64,000 nt of DNA, taken from Amorphophallus konjac (taxonomy: Eukaryota; Streptophyta; Magnoliopsida; Alismatales; Araceae). The position numbers and the translations under genes are program-made. A model generated the notes under the pieces. It was not told the origin of the DNA. It did not search any database and worked only from the letters and a program-made list of their open reading frames with translations. The stretch covers positions 314,569,933-314,633,932 of the forward strand of contig CM040123.1 in assembly GCA_022559845.1 (NCBI GenBank), read 5' to 3'. Positions 31,652 to 42,860 of this stretch are shown in pieces (positions within the stretch are counted from its first letter, which is position 1; each line of letters starts with the position of its first letter).

Positions 31652-33111
31652 TTGGCAGGATTGAGCTTCATGTTGTACCTCAGGAGGGTGTCGAAGGTCT
31701 CAGCGAGGTCGGTGAAGTGGTCTTCGGCCTTGGGGGTCTTGACGAGCATATCATCGATGTAGGCCTCGACGTTCCGGCCTAGCTGTCCTTCAAACATGTG
31801 GTTGACCAGCCTCTGATACGTGGCTCCGGCGTTTTTCAACCCAAAAGGCATCTGGGTGTAGCAGTATACGCCGTAGTCGGTGATGAAGGCGGTCTTCTCG
31901 ACATCTTCTGGATCCATTCTGATCTGGTGGTAACCCGAATAGGCATCTAGGAAGCTGAGTATCTCATTTCCCGAGGTTGAGTCAACCAATTGGTCGATGC
32001 TCGGCAACAGATAACAGTCCTTAGGGGTGGCCTTGTTCAGGTCGGTGAAATCTACGCACATCAGCCATTTGCCTGAAGCTTTCGATACCAGGATGACGTT
32101 GGCTAGCCACGTCGGGTACAGGACCGGCCTAAAAAGGCCAATCTCTTGCCCCTTGGTGACCTGTGCCTTGATGATCACCTGTTTCTCCGGTGCGTGCTTC
32201 CTCCTACGCTGCTGTACAGGCTTCACGGCGGGGTCGAGGTTGACCTTGTGCATTACGGTCTCCTCTGGTATCCCAGAGAGTTGATCATCAGCCCAAGCAA
32301 AAACTCGGATGTACTCAGAAAGGAACTTTTTATATTGCTGTTGAACCTCAGACGGTAGGTCGGCTTCGATCTTTACTCCTAGGGCCGAGTTATCATTTAG
32401 GAAAATCGCCAGCAATTCGCCACCAGGTTCGGTGGTTGCGGATTTATCCTCGACTCCCCGGGGGCCCTTATCCTTCCCGTCCGGCCTTGTGGCCTCTACC
32501 GAGATATTGTAGCACCTTCTAGCCGCGGCCTGGTTACCTCGGACTTCCCCCAACCCATTTTTGGTGGGGAACTTCATTTTCTGGTGATAGGTAGACGGCA
32601 CCGCTTTTATTCGGCCGAGGATTCCCCGGTCGAAGATGGCGTTGTATGCTATCATACCTTTAATCACTATGAAATCCACCATGACCGTAACGGTTTTGGG
32701 GGGGGTGCCGAGGGTAACCGGCAGGCTTAGGGCTCCCTCGGGATAGGTGGCCAGGCCGTTGAACCCGCGGAGGGGGGTTCGGATCGGGCGGAGCTTAGAT
32801 GGATCCTCCCCCATCTTAAGGAAACAATCATAAGATAGTACATCAGGGGCACTCCCATTGTCAACTAGAATCCTATCTATGTTACAATGGTTTATTGTAG
32901 CCGAAATCACGAGGGCGTCGTCATGCGGGGTGCTCAGCCCTTCCAGGTCTCGGTCGGAGAAGACTATGACCTGGGGCTCACTCGGCGGGGCCTTGGGAGG
33001 CTCTATGGCTCGGCTCACCCGCTCGGGCATGACGCTTCCTTGCTCGGATGCTGTCGCCTCCTGATGCCGTCCCTTTGGAGATGACGTTGATGTGGATCCC
33101 TCGGGGGGCAT
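31609..33111 (-). pseudogene. B1 protease and reverse transcriptase (500 codons)
   Basis: Minus-strand ORF of 500 codons. Protease: 'PHDDALVISATI' then 'ILVDNGSAPDVLSY' (active-site variant D-N-G, common in Tat elements). Reverse transcriptase: 'VILVSKASGKWLMCVDFTDLN', 'SFLDAYSGYHQIRM' (first catalytic Asp), 'MPFGLKNAGATYQRLVN', and 'EAYIDDMLVKT' (31745-31765, YIDD catalytic pair). The order and spacing match Ty3/gypsy RT. The frame ends early by a shift near 31640, just before the RNase H connection. This is the only RT preserved in the window. Confidence 0.9.
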
Positions 33112-34563
33112 TGTCGTTCTCCTCTGGGGCGCCTCGGTCTTCTTTACGCTCGGCTACAAACCGAGCTAGATGTCCCTGACGGATAAGGCGCTCAATCTCG
33201 TCCTGGAGCTGGTGGCAGTCGCCGGTGTGGTGCCCGTGATCGCTATGGAACAAGCAGTGCTTGTTGCGATTACGGCTCTTCGACCTCATTGGCTCGGGTT
33301 GGCGGAGGAGGCCCGAGTCTTTGATGTCTTCGTAGATTTCGTAGACCGGCACAACTAGTGGGGTGTACCGCTTGTACCTTCGTGACAGTTCCTTGCGTTC
33401 CCCGTCGCGGTTCCGCCTTTTCCCCGAACCTGAACTTGGCTCGGAAGCCCGCTTCTTGTGCCCTTCCTGACCCGAGCCGGTTGCGTCTCGGCAAGCGCTG
33501 AGCACCTCTTCGCATTCGGCGTGGCGTAATGCCAGAGTCACTAGCTCAGCACGGGTCGAGGGAGGGTGGAGGACAAGTTCGCGGTGGAGATTCTCATCTC
33601 GGGTGCCCCCAGTCAGCGCGGTTATGGCTGAGGCCACGTCCACGCGGGGGATTCTCAGGGCTTTCAACTTAAATCAGTGAATATAAGCCCGAAGTCTTTC
33701 CCCTTGCGCCTGTTTGAGGGCCAGGAGCCCCACTACCGACGTTGGGGGGGCACTCCCGGTGAAACTCTCCTTGAAGACTCGCCCCAATTACTTGAAGTCT
33801 CCGAAGGAGCCGGGGGCGAGGGCTCGGAACCATGCTTGGGCGCCCTGGACCAGGGTGGTCGCGAAGGCTCGGCACTTGATGGCGTCCGACGCTCCATGCA
33901 AGGTCATCAAAGCGTCGAAGATGTCGTATGATCAGTCGGGTCGCCCTGGCGGTCGTAGAGCTTGAAGGTCGGGATGAAGGTTCTGGGAGACACCTCTGCC
34001 TTCAAGATATGCTCAGAGAAAGGGGACTTCTCCTCGTTCTCATCGGGAGAGGCCTTTTGCAGGGCACGCAGGGCGCGCTCTTGCTCTGTGAAGCGTCTCT
34101 CAAACTCTCGCAGTCGGAGGGATAACTCCAGTTGCTGTTGTGTCGCGAGGCCGGGGGGACGTCTTGGCCCTCCTCGGGGACGTCAGTCTCCGGGTTCCGA
34201 CGGCGTGCTCCCGCTTTTCCCCGTCTCGATGTGGAGGAAGCCTCTTGCCCTGGAGGCGGAGCTTGCGAGGGTCCTCCAATCCTGTTGCGGATGATCTGCT
34301 GGCCGCGGAGGGTGAAGCGGCCTCCGACGGTGTGTAGAGACGCATCCTCGCGGGGAGGGCTCCCTGACGGGGCACGTGACCTTCCATCCCTGACCGCCTG
34401 GGTCCTCATGAGTTCCACGAGGATATCCAATTTTACGTTGAGGGCTTGGAAAGCGTCCGCACCAATATTGGGCGGTAGCCCTACCACCGCAGGGAGGGGT
34501 GGTGGTGGTGGTGGTCCGTCGGCGGGGGCACTGGCGTTGGGAGGGGGGTTCTGCGAGTCCCGA
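32978..34563 (-). pseudogene. B1 gag, main part
   Basis: Minus strand. N-terminal Pro/Ala-rich part (34563-34002; 'PADGPPPPPPLPAVVGLPP', 'ALNVKLDILVELMRTQAV'), a Retrotrans_gag core (34000-33668) disrupted by a one-base loss near 33925, and a C-terminal ORF (33667-32978) with the Tat-type zinc motif 'CLFHSDHGHHTGDCHQLQDEIE'. B2 keeps the core in frame ('YDGQGDPADHYDSF', 'QAWFRALAPGSIRDF'). The first 25 or so codons are at 40700-40776, on the other side of element D. Confidence 0.8.
34559..34563. repeat. Left TSD of element D (CCCGA)
   Basis: Perfect match to 40695-40699. Confidence 0.9.
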
Positions 34564-36659
34564 TGATGGGGACATCGAGGAAAGACCGTCCGCATTTTGT
34601 TTGCATTTAAGGCATTTCATATTTGTATGTATACCCTTGTGTTATATGGGTACGTAATTGTAAGTCTTAGTGGGTTTATATGTAAAATTCAGTAGACCCA
34701 AGCAAGGGGGCCCTCAGCCCTTTCCCATTGGTCCATGTCATCCATGTGGGACTGGTCAACCATCCTAGGTGGCCATCTAGAAGGTTGGAATGCCAATTGA
34801 CCACATGGTAGATAAGTGGTTAACATTTTCCATGGTAGGCTACCTACCATTCCACCCTTTCATTCAACCCTTTCATATAGTCAATAGGCCGCCCCCCCCC
34901 CCCCTTTTTATTTAATTGTATTTTTTGTGTGTTGTTCACACTTCATCCCAGCCCTCCATTCCCCATCCCTAGATCCAAGGGTCTACATTTGATTTGATGT
35001 GAATCATATAAAAGGTTGTATTTTCATTTGGAAATTAATGAAAAGTTAGAAAATTTGTTGGAAGCTTGAAGCTCCTTGCGCCCCTCCCCTCTCTCCTCTG
35101 GTGTTCATCTCCTCCAACCCCCAATTCTAGAGTGGAGCATTTCTATCTCCTTCCCCTCAATCTCCGAGTTCATCTCCGGTGCCGCCGCCGCCGTTCGTGC
35201 AGCCTTCAAGTAGCCGCGAAGACGACTTCGGTGTTCTGTCCATCCTGGGTAGAAGCTCCTTCCCGGAATTCCAGCTATCATCCAAGACATCTTCTTGATC
35301 TAAAATTTTATGAGGTGTTCTGACATGTCAGCCACATTCCAAAAAATTTGGTTTGGCATTTAAACTTCGATTCATATTTTTCAATTTTCGTTCATCTGTT
35401 CATCTCAGACCTGCCTGTTTTCAGATCTGATTTCTAGCCCGCCTGCGTTTTCCATCTTCGACCCCTTTTGTGATTTTTTCTAGGGCTCCCAATTTTTCTG
35501 GGAGTTTTTTCCATCAACCCCTACACCCATGATTTTTATTTATTTTTGATCCGCCCTCTACCTATTTTATAAAAATCATGTTCTTCTTCAGCTACAGTAC
35601 TGTCAGCCAGTTTCTAGATCTGACCCACTGCTAGTATAAAAATCATAACAATTCGTATCCACCTCCAAACTTGTCACAAAAAATATTTCCGTCTTCCTTG
35701 TTCCATTTCCTACAACTTTGATGAAGAAAACAACTTTAGATTCTGGCGTCTATCTATCGGTCAATGGCAGTTCTCAGACAAGTTCCCTACTAATCTGAGA
35801 GTTCGGGTACTGTACAACAGCAACCTTCAAAATTCGCCAATCAGAATTACAGGTCTGGTTATTTTTCTGTAAACCCATAGAGTTGAATCCCTTCAAAGTA
35901 GCTTTCCAACGGCGCCAATTTTGTCACATTCCGACATCGGGGCTAGTCGCAGTGAGCAATCTCATTGGGTCGCGTGCTGAAAGACAGAACCGACAGATCC
36001 GCGGCTGGTTATTCCGACCGGTGCCGATCGGAGCCGCCCGTCCTCCGGCCGGCGAACCAGTGTGCCTCCACTCCAGGAAGTGCTCATCCAGAAATTCCCC
36101 ACTACAGCGATGCCACCGGGTCACACACAGCCCCTCCGGACAGCACGTGGGCCCCACCGTCACGAGTTCGGGCGCTGCCGAAGCTACGAGAAGCCGCCCG
36201 TCAACCCGAAATCGGTCCTCCCGGACCTCATTGTGTCGCCCTTTACCTCTCTGCGTGGAGTGGGATGTAACTCATTGCTGTAATCTTCATGTATTAACTA
36301 TCCCCGGAGTACGAGTTCGGCCGGGTCCGTCTTCCCCACGCCGAGAGCGTGGAGGTATCGTATTCGCTCTTACACTCGGCATTTCACTTATTTCCTTATA
36401 TGCTTTATATGCTGAGGCTAGAGAGCATGTGTAGGGCCGTTAGCTCGTAATATTTATTTCACCGCTGCTGCGAGACAGAGAGAGTGACCGTCCCGTGACC
36501 CGATCCGGGCACAAAAGAGAATTGACCACCCTAGCTCTTGCCGGTTTCTCAACCGTGCACGTCCGACGCTTCCCTCGTTAAGGGACAATCACGAGCTCAC
36601 CTAGAGTCCGAGGACTGCATCCCTCATTCGAGTCGTGTCTGTGATCTCGTCCCGCATCA
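34564..36659 (+). repeat. Element D 5' LTR
   Basis: 2096 bp; TATA-like ATATAAAAGG at about 35007; a run of about 15 C at 34893 (about 10 in the 3' copy); pyrimidine-rich segment after the promoter. Confidence 0.9.
35005..35017 (+). promoter_or_regulatory. Putative TATA box, D 5' LTR
   Basis: TCATATAAAAGGT, about 440 bp into the LTR. The 3' LTR copy is at about 39034. Confidence 0.6.
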
Positions 36660-36662
36660 ATT

Positions 36663-36674
36663 TGGTATCAGAGC
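36663..36674 (+). other. Element D primer-binding site
   Basis: TGGTATCAGAGC, a perfect initiator-Met-type site three bases after the LTR. Confidence 0.92.
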
Positions 36675-36980
36675 GCCAGTTGAGTCTAGGGTGTCCAAAA
36701 AAAAAAAGAGTGTCATTTAAGTCTAAGTGTCTAAGTCGGTCTTAGGAGTTACATTTGCATACCATTAGTCGGTATATCAAAAGGTGTTATCCGAACGTTA
36801 GGCTTCGCCTATCGGGAAGGCCGCACACTTGCGCGAGTGAACTTCGGATCGGTTATCTCTGCCACGTACCGAGTTTTGGTTATGTCTAGGTGCATTATTT
36901 AGCATCACATTTTGCTTTTAAAATAAAAAAAATGGCCTTGCATATCCATTCTTAGGGGACCCAACCCCATCTTAGCCACC

Positions 36981-38174
36981 ATGGCCACACCCCAATTCCA
37001 TAGTGCCGATGAAGTGGTCGCAATGTTCCAAGCCTTAATGGGACAAGTGCATGGGTTGAATACAAGCCTAGATCAGTTTAGTACTAGCCTAGATCGATTT
37101 TCTATCGGGGTAGATCGGATGTCCCTGGAGTCACCCCACGGGCCCCTTCGCCACGAGGTGGACATCTCTTCCTTACCTATGAGGGCTCCATTGCCACCCC
37201 CTACTCCAACCCGCGCCTCCTTCGAGGAACTCGATGAACTGATTTCGGATTGGTTGGAAATGACACGCGCTCCTTCACCACCCGTGGATGCTCCATTGCT
37301 ATCTACTTCCGATCTTCATCCGGAGCCGTCAAACTTGGGGCCACCAAATCCCGAGCCTCCCGTGTTTCTAACGGGTACGCTATACATAGCCGAGCCACTT
37401 CTTAGATGGCTCAAAGAAGGCTTGGTCCCACCTCCCTTCTTACCTATGGACCCCATCCTCCCTTTAGTGCCGGTCAATTCCTTCCATATCACATTTCAAT
37501 CTAGTCACCATGTTGACACGTTGGATGATCTTGTCATGGGATTAGATTCACAATGGAAGTTGACGCACCTACTGGCCTGAGGCTTTGACCAACCCGCTAG
37601 TCTTAGCTTCACCCATCCGGCCTTAGGGTCCATTACCTCCATGTGCACCGTGGGGTGTGTCACCATGGAGATTCTTCTACTCCTCCCGATGCCGGCCGAG
37701 TCTAACTTCATTCCCTTTTGCCCAAGGGAGGAATCTTATTTTCTATACATGTCCGTCGTCCCACCGCTCACAATGTATGACGGTGATTATGAATTCTTAA
37801 ATTGGGACCGAGTCATGGGAGAACATGACTTCGACCCTTTTGACCCCTTCACTAGTGAACCTCCCGAGCTTTCACACTCACTCCACTTCTTTCGCAGAGT
37901 TCACTATCCCACCTTTTCCACTCGGGCCAAGCAAACTCCACATAGCCATAGGTCCGAACCTTCATTTAGGGGTAATGAAAACTTTGGTTTCCCCGATCCA
38001 TCTAGACCACCCGCACCTCCCGGACTTCCCACACCCAAGCCCAATGTCCATGATTGGTGCATCGTAGGGTGTCTAGGAGTTCCCCATGACGTCAACATCC
38101 GGTTACGTCAAATGCATGCATGGCACACATTCGGGTGTCCTAGTCCGCCGTCACCCATGTACGGGTCGAACTAA
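36981..38174 (+). pseudogene. Element D ORF: proline-rich protein with WLKEG region and GCPGPP-like repeats, one stop
   Basis: One frame of 397 codons from ATG 36981 to TAA, broken by TGA at 37578-37580. The N-terminus is helix-like ('FQALMGQVHGLNTSLDQF'), followed by a Pro-rich linker, 'LLRWLKEGLVPPP', 'WKLTHLLA', 'GSITSMCTVGCVTMEILLLLP', 'FDPFDPFT', and two C-terminal units HDWCIVGCLGVP and HAWHTFGCPSPP (38047-38160). The same blocks in the same order occur in element E (WLKQG, LTYLLTLG, GSITSVFTIGC, FDPFT, then five units). The stop falls where E has a Leu codon. No zinc knuckle or pol is present. I do not recognise the family. It may be a gag-derived or captured protein, and its function is unknown. 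Confidence 0.65.
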
Positions 38175-38596
38175 CCATAGATTTGTCTAGAGTCATGCAT
38201 GAGTCTGTTTCTTATTTGTGTGGTTTGCATGGTGAGTCTGCATGTGTCTTGTGTAAGCTCGTTGTCGATCTCTTATGAGTAAGAGGCGAGTGGACTCGCT
38301 CGATGAGTATGGGATCGGTTCTACATCTATACCCGGATCAGTCACCTACAGGGACTCAGCGGTGATTCCTAGTGAGTCTTCAAGCCGCCTCCTCCCATTT
38401 TGAGAGTGCCTCACCCGGAGTGTCCACCTCTAGCCCATAGCAGCTTGTGCATATCGAGTATATATGGAATGAGCAGGTGACGGTCACTTGGAGTGGAGCA
38501 TACCCGTGTTACTTGGCACGGTGACGGATCCGCCGGAGTACTCGAGCGTCCATACCCCTACTCGACGGGGTTGAGTTCCTCCCACCCGGGGAGAAT
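38175..38596 (+). other. Element D 3' non-coding region
   Basis: No ORF. The last 60 bp (ATACCCCTACTCGACGGGG and CCCACCCGGGGAGAAT) precede the LTR like a weak polypurine tract and match the same position in element E. Confidence 0.6.
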
Positions 38597-40694
38597 TGAT
38601 GGGGACATCGAGGCAAGACCGTCTGCATTTTGTTTGCATTTATGTCCTTTCATATTTGTATGTATACCCTTGTGTTATATGGGTACGCAATTGTAAGTCT
38701 TAGTGGGTTTATATGTAAAATTCTAGTAGGCCCAAGCAAGGGGGCCCTCAGCCCTTTCCCATTGGTCCATGTCATCAATGTGGGGCTGGTCAACCATCCT
38801 AGGTGGCCATCTAGAAGGTTGTAATGCCAATTGACCACATGGTAGATAAGTGGTTAACATTTTCCATGGTAGGCTACCTACCATTCCACCCTTTCATTCA
38901 ACCCTTTCATATAGTCAATAGGCCGCCCCCCCCCCTTTTATTTAATTGTATTTTTGTGTGTTGTTCACACTTCATCCCAGCCCTCCATTCCCCATCCCTA
39001 GATCCAAGGGTCTACATTTGATTTGATGTGAATCATATAAAAGGTTGTATTTTCATTTGGAAATTAATGAAAAGTTAGAAAATTTGTTGGAAGCTTGAAG
39101 CTCCTTGCGCCCCTCCCCTCTCTCCTCTGGTGTTCATCTCCTCCAACCCCCAATTCTAGAGTGGAACATTTCTATCTCCTTCCCCTCAATCTCCGAGTTC
39201 ATCTCCGGTGCCGCCGCCGCCGTTCGTGCCGCCTTCGAGCCACCACGAAGACGACTTTGGTGTTCTGTCCATCCTGGGCAGAAACTCATTCCTGGAATTC
39301 CATCTATCAACCACGACATCTTCTTGATCTGAAAATTTTATGACGTGTTCCTTACATGTCATCCACATTCCAAAAAATTTGGTTTGGCATTTAAACTTCG
39401 ATTCATATTTTTCAATTTTCGTTCATCTGTTCAGCTCAGACCTGCATGTTTTCAGATCTGATTTCCAGCCCGCCTGAGTTTTCCATCTTCGACCCCTTTT
39501 GTGATTTTTCCTAGAACTCTCAATTTTTATGGGAGTTCTGTCCATCAACCCCTCCACCCATACTTTTTATTGATTTTTTATCCGCCCTCCACCTTTTTTA
39601 TAAAAATTGTGTTCTTCTTCAGCTACAGTACTGTCAGCCAGTTTCTAGATCCGACTCACTGCTAGTATAAAAATCATAACAATTCGTAGCCACCTCTAAA
39701 CTTGTCACAAAAAATATTTTCGTTTTCCTTGTTCAATTTAGTACAACTTTGATGAAGAACACAACTTCAGATTCTGGCGTCTATCTATCGGTCAATGGCA
39801 GTTCTCAGACAAGTTCCCTACTAATCTGAGAGTTCGGGTACTGTACAACAGCAAACTTTAAAATTCGCCAGTCAGAAGTACAGGCCTGTTTATTTTTCTA
39901 TAATCCCATAGAGTTGAAGCCCTTCGAACCAGCTTTCCAACGGCGCTGGTTTCGTCGCATTCCGACGTCGGGGCTGGTCGCAGTGAGCAATCTCGTCGGG
40001 TCGTGCGCTGATAGACAGAACCGGCAGATCCGCGGCCAGTTATTCCGACCGGTGCCGATCGGAGCCGCCCGGCCTCCGGCCAGTGAACCAGTGCGCCTCC
40101 ACTCCAGGGAGCGCTCATCCAGGCATTCCCCACTATAGCGGTGCCACCGGGTCCCACACGGCCCCTCCGGACAGCACGTGGGCCCCACCGTCACGAGTTC
40201 GGGCGCTGCCAAAGCAACGCAAGAAGCCGCCCGTCAACCCGAAATCGATCCTCCCGGACCCCATTGTGTCACCCTTTACCTCCCTGCGTGGAGTGGGCTA
40301 TAACTCATTGCTGTAATATTCATGTATTAACTGTCTCGGGAGTACGAGTTCGGTCGGGTCCTTCTTCCCCACGCCGAGAGCGTGGAGGTATCGTATTCGC
40401 TCTTACACTCGGCATTTCGCTTATTTCCTTATATGCTTTATATGCCGCTGCTAGAGAGCATGTGTAGGGCCGTTAGCTCGTAATATTTATTTCATCGCTG
40501 CTGCGAGAGAGAGAGAGAGTGACCGTCCCGCGACCCGATCAGGGCACAAAAGAGAATTGACCACCCTAGCTCTTGCCGGTTTCTCAACCGTGCACGTCCG
40601 ACGCTACCGTCGTTAAGGGAAAATCACGAGCTCACCTAGAGTGCGAGGACTGCATCCCTCATTCGAGTCGTGTCCGTGGTCTCGTCCCGCATCA
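38597..40694 (+). repeat. Element D 3' LTR
   Basis: 2098 bp, closely similar to the 5' LTR, ending CCGCATCA. Confidence 0.9.
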
Positions 40695-40699
40695 CCCGA
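40695..40699. repeat. Right TSD of element D (CCCGA)
   Basis: Identical to 34559-34563. Confidence 0.9.
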
Positions 40700-40776
40700 G
40701 AGGGGCCATCCCCTGCCGCTACCATGGCCTTTCCCCTCTCGCCGGCGGACCTCCTCCCCGAGCTCCTTCGTACCAT
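40700..40776 (-). pseudogene. B1 gag start (first ~25 codons, cut off by D)
   Basis: Minus strand, ATG at 40776, MVRRSSGRRSAGERGKAM, closely matching the B2 gag start at 42861. The coding sequence continues at 34563 beyond element D. Confidence 0.8.
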
Positions 40777-40793
40777 ACTGCCTCTTTGTATGT

Positions 40794-40811
40794 TTCCCAC
40801 AGACGGCGCCA
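40794..40811 (-). other. B1 primer-binding site
   Basis: Minus strand TGGCGCCGTCTGTGGGAA two bases after the 5' LTR; same site in B2 (42826-42843). It is not the initiator-Met type; I leave the tRNA open. Confidence 0.75.
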
Positions 40812-40813
40812 GA

Positions 40814-41590
40814 TGAAGAGGCATGGTCTCGCGCTGGTCCTGAGCGGGCTGTGGATCACCGGAAAGTGAACTGCAAGAAAGACAAACGGATCAGGGGGCC
40901 CAAGGATGAGTCCCTCGGGGAAACCTTCCGATGCTTAAGTCAGTAGAGCTATGGTGGGAACAATATTGGGAGGAAGTAGCTTCTGCGCGAGATCCTCTCC
41001 ACCAGAAGGGTGAAGTGGTTCCTGCTCAGGAGTTGTGAGCGTGTGATTGTTCTTACCTTTTTCCGGAGGGTATCCCTAGGTTAAATAGTGTGCCGCCTTC
41101 TGGGGTCCTGTAAGCTGAGGGGTTTTAGCTGGAGGTTACGTCCTCGACGTGGGCTTTTATCGCCTTATTGTGGGAGCGTTATCACCTTGGGGAGCTGGAG
41201 TCCCTCACCTTTATGAATTCCTACCCACAGAGGACTCTTAATGGCTGCATGGATAAACAATCGTCGGCCGTTTCGAGCTCAGCGAGGCCAGCCTTATCCG
41301 GGCAGTAGGCTTAGCTCGGACGAAGATGGGTCGGATTGGTCGACATGCGCCTTCTTCCCCTGGGTGGAGAGATGACTCGGGCATGGACCTTTCCTGTGAC
41401 CTGACCGACGCTCGGGCCTTCCGAGGCTAGAGGCCTCCTAGGAAGGTAGTATCCTCGAGCGAAACTTTTATTGGGCTTTCTCGCCTAAGTGGGCCCCAGG
41501 GGGCTGTCACTTGGCTGAACTGAGCCTTTTTGGGACGTGAGGTGCCTAGTTCGGCTGCTCTTAATTGGGCTACAGAAATCCCCCTCTCCA
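40814..41590 (-). repeat. B1 5' LTR
   Basis: 777 bp, plus strand TGAAGAGGCATGG...CCCTCTCCA. Confidence 0.92.
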
Positions 41591-41869
41591 CAACCGTTTA
41601 GGTTCAGACCTCCTCCACAACCTCAACCTCAGTAATATTATCCGCAAGCTTCAGTGTCTTCTTCCCAACAATCTACCGCAGCGGGCACAATGAAAAAAGG
41701 GAAGGTTTCTCACATTACTCAAGCTGAAGCTGTGGCCTCTCATCTCGTGGAAGGTACGGTTATGATTTATGGCCATGCAGCTCGTGTTTTGTTTGAATCA
41801 TGTGTTTCTCATTCATTTCTTTCTGAAGACTATGATTTCTCTCAGTTCTCTCCTTATTCTTCCTTTTAA
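41591..41869 (+). pseudogene. G internal copy 2: end of gag and protease stub
   Basis: Continues copy 2 after B1. A Pro/Gln-rich linker with a TAA near 41634, then 'KVSHITQAEAVASHLVEGTVMIYGHAARVLF' leading into ESCVSHSFLSED, where retropepsins have D-S-G. Stop at 41867-41869, followed by the polypurine tract and LTR3. It matches copy 1 (9290-9485). Confidence 0.8.
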
Positions 41870-41905
41870 ATTTTGAGGATGAAATTTTTATTAGGAGAGA
41901 GGGAC

Positions 41906-42046
41906 TGTGAGACCCGTTCTTTAATCGATCTTTACCGATATTAAAATATATTTATTCCATGAATTTTGGCTATTTTTGTGAGATTTATGGGCTTTTTCTA
42001 GCATTTAATCTAATTAGATTAAAGAGTTTTAAGAAATTTATGGACA
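41906..42046 (+). repeat. Element G LTR3, first 141 bp
   Basis: TGTGAGACCCGTTCTTTAAT..., interrupted by B2 at 42047. Its last five bases GGACA are the left TSD of B2. Confidence 0.9.
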
Positions 42047-42823
42047 TGGAGAGGGGGATTTCTGTAGCCCAATTAAGAGCAGCCGAACTAGGCCCCTCAG
42101 GGCCCAACAAGGCACAGTTCAGCCAAGTGATAGCCCCTGGGGCCCACTTAGGCGAGAAAGCCCAATAAAAGTTTTGCTCGAGGATACTACCTTCCTAGGC
42201 GGCCTCTAGGCTCGGAAGGCCCGAGCGTCGGTCAGGTCACAGGAAAGGTCCGTGCTCGAGCCATCTCTCTGCCCAGGGGAAGAAGGCGCATGTCGACCAA
42301 TCCGACCCATCTTCGTCCGAGCTAAGCCTACCGCCCGGATAAGGCTGGCCTCTCTGAGCTCAGAACAGCCGACGATTGCTTATCCATACAGCCGTTAAGA
42401 GTCCTCTGTGGGCAGGAATTCATAAAGGTGAGGGACTCCAGCTCCCCAAGGTGATAACGCTCCCACGATAAGGCGATAAAAGCCCACGTCGAGGACGTAA
42501 CCTCCAGCTGAAACCCCTCGGCTTACAGGACCCCAGAAGGCGGCACACTATTAAACCCAAGGATACCCTCTGGCGAAAGGTAAGGGCAATCACACGCTCA
42601 CAACTCCTGAGCAGGAACCACTTCACCCTTCTGGTGGAGAGGGATCTCGCGCAGAAGCTACTTCCTCCCAATATTGTTCCCACCATAGCTCTACTGACTT
42701 AAGCATCGGAAGGTTTCCCTGAGGGACACATCCCTGGGCCCCCTGATCCGTTTGTCTTTCTTGCAGTTCACTTTCCGGTGATCCACAGCCCGCTCAGGAC
42801 CAGCGCGAGACCACGCCTCTTCA
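42047..42823 (+). repeat. B2 5' LTR
   Basis: 777 bp, TGGAGAGGGGG...GCCTCTTCA. Confidence 0.93.
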
Positions 42824-42825
42824 TC

Positions 42826-42843
42826 TGGCGCCGTCTGTGGGAA
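42826..42843 (+). other. B2 primer-binding site
   Basis: TGGCGCCGTCTGTGGGAA, two bases after the LTR. Confidence 0.75.
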
Positions 42844-42860
42844 ACGTACAAAGAGCCAGT

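Larger units (their letters stand above)
34564..40694 (+). mobile_element. Element D: 6.1-kb non-autonomous LTR element with an unrecognised ORF
   Basis: LTRs 34564-36659 (2096 bp) and 38597-40694 (2098 bp), TGATGGGGAC...CCGCATCA, TSD CCCGA. A perfect TGGTATCAGAGC primer site follows the left LTR, so it reads plus. The internal region is only 1937 bp, with one ORF that is neither a known gag nor pol. The ORF and the 3' end (ACTCGACGGGG...CACCC then TGAT) are related to element E. It is inserted in B1 gag. Confidence 0.92.
13427..41590 (-). mobile_element. Element B1: Tat-like Gypsy retrotransposon with two antisense genes, nest host of C and D
   Basis: Minus strand: 5' LTR 41590-40814, primer site, gag, protease, RT, RNase H, second RNase H, integrase, long 3' region with plus-strand aORF2 and aORF1, polypurine tract, 3' LTR 14203-13427. 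Both LTRs are 777 bp. Removing C and D with their duplicated TSDs leaves about 11.27 kb. Two RNase H domains and extra ORFs downstream of pol are hallmarks of the Tat lineage (Retand and Grande relatives carry antisense ORFs there). Multiple stops and frameshifts break gag and pol. Confidence 0.9.

Noticed and set aside
32027..32358. Plus-strand ORFs opposite reverse transcriptase and RNase H (e.g. 30429-30806, 32027-32284).
   Set aside because: Shadows of the minus-strand pol; the minus frame has all catalytic motifs. B2's mirror ORFs are likewise shadows.
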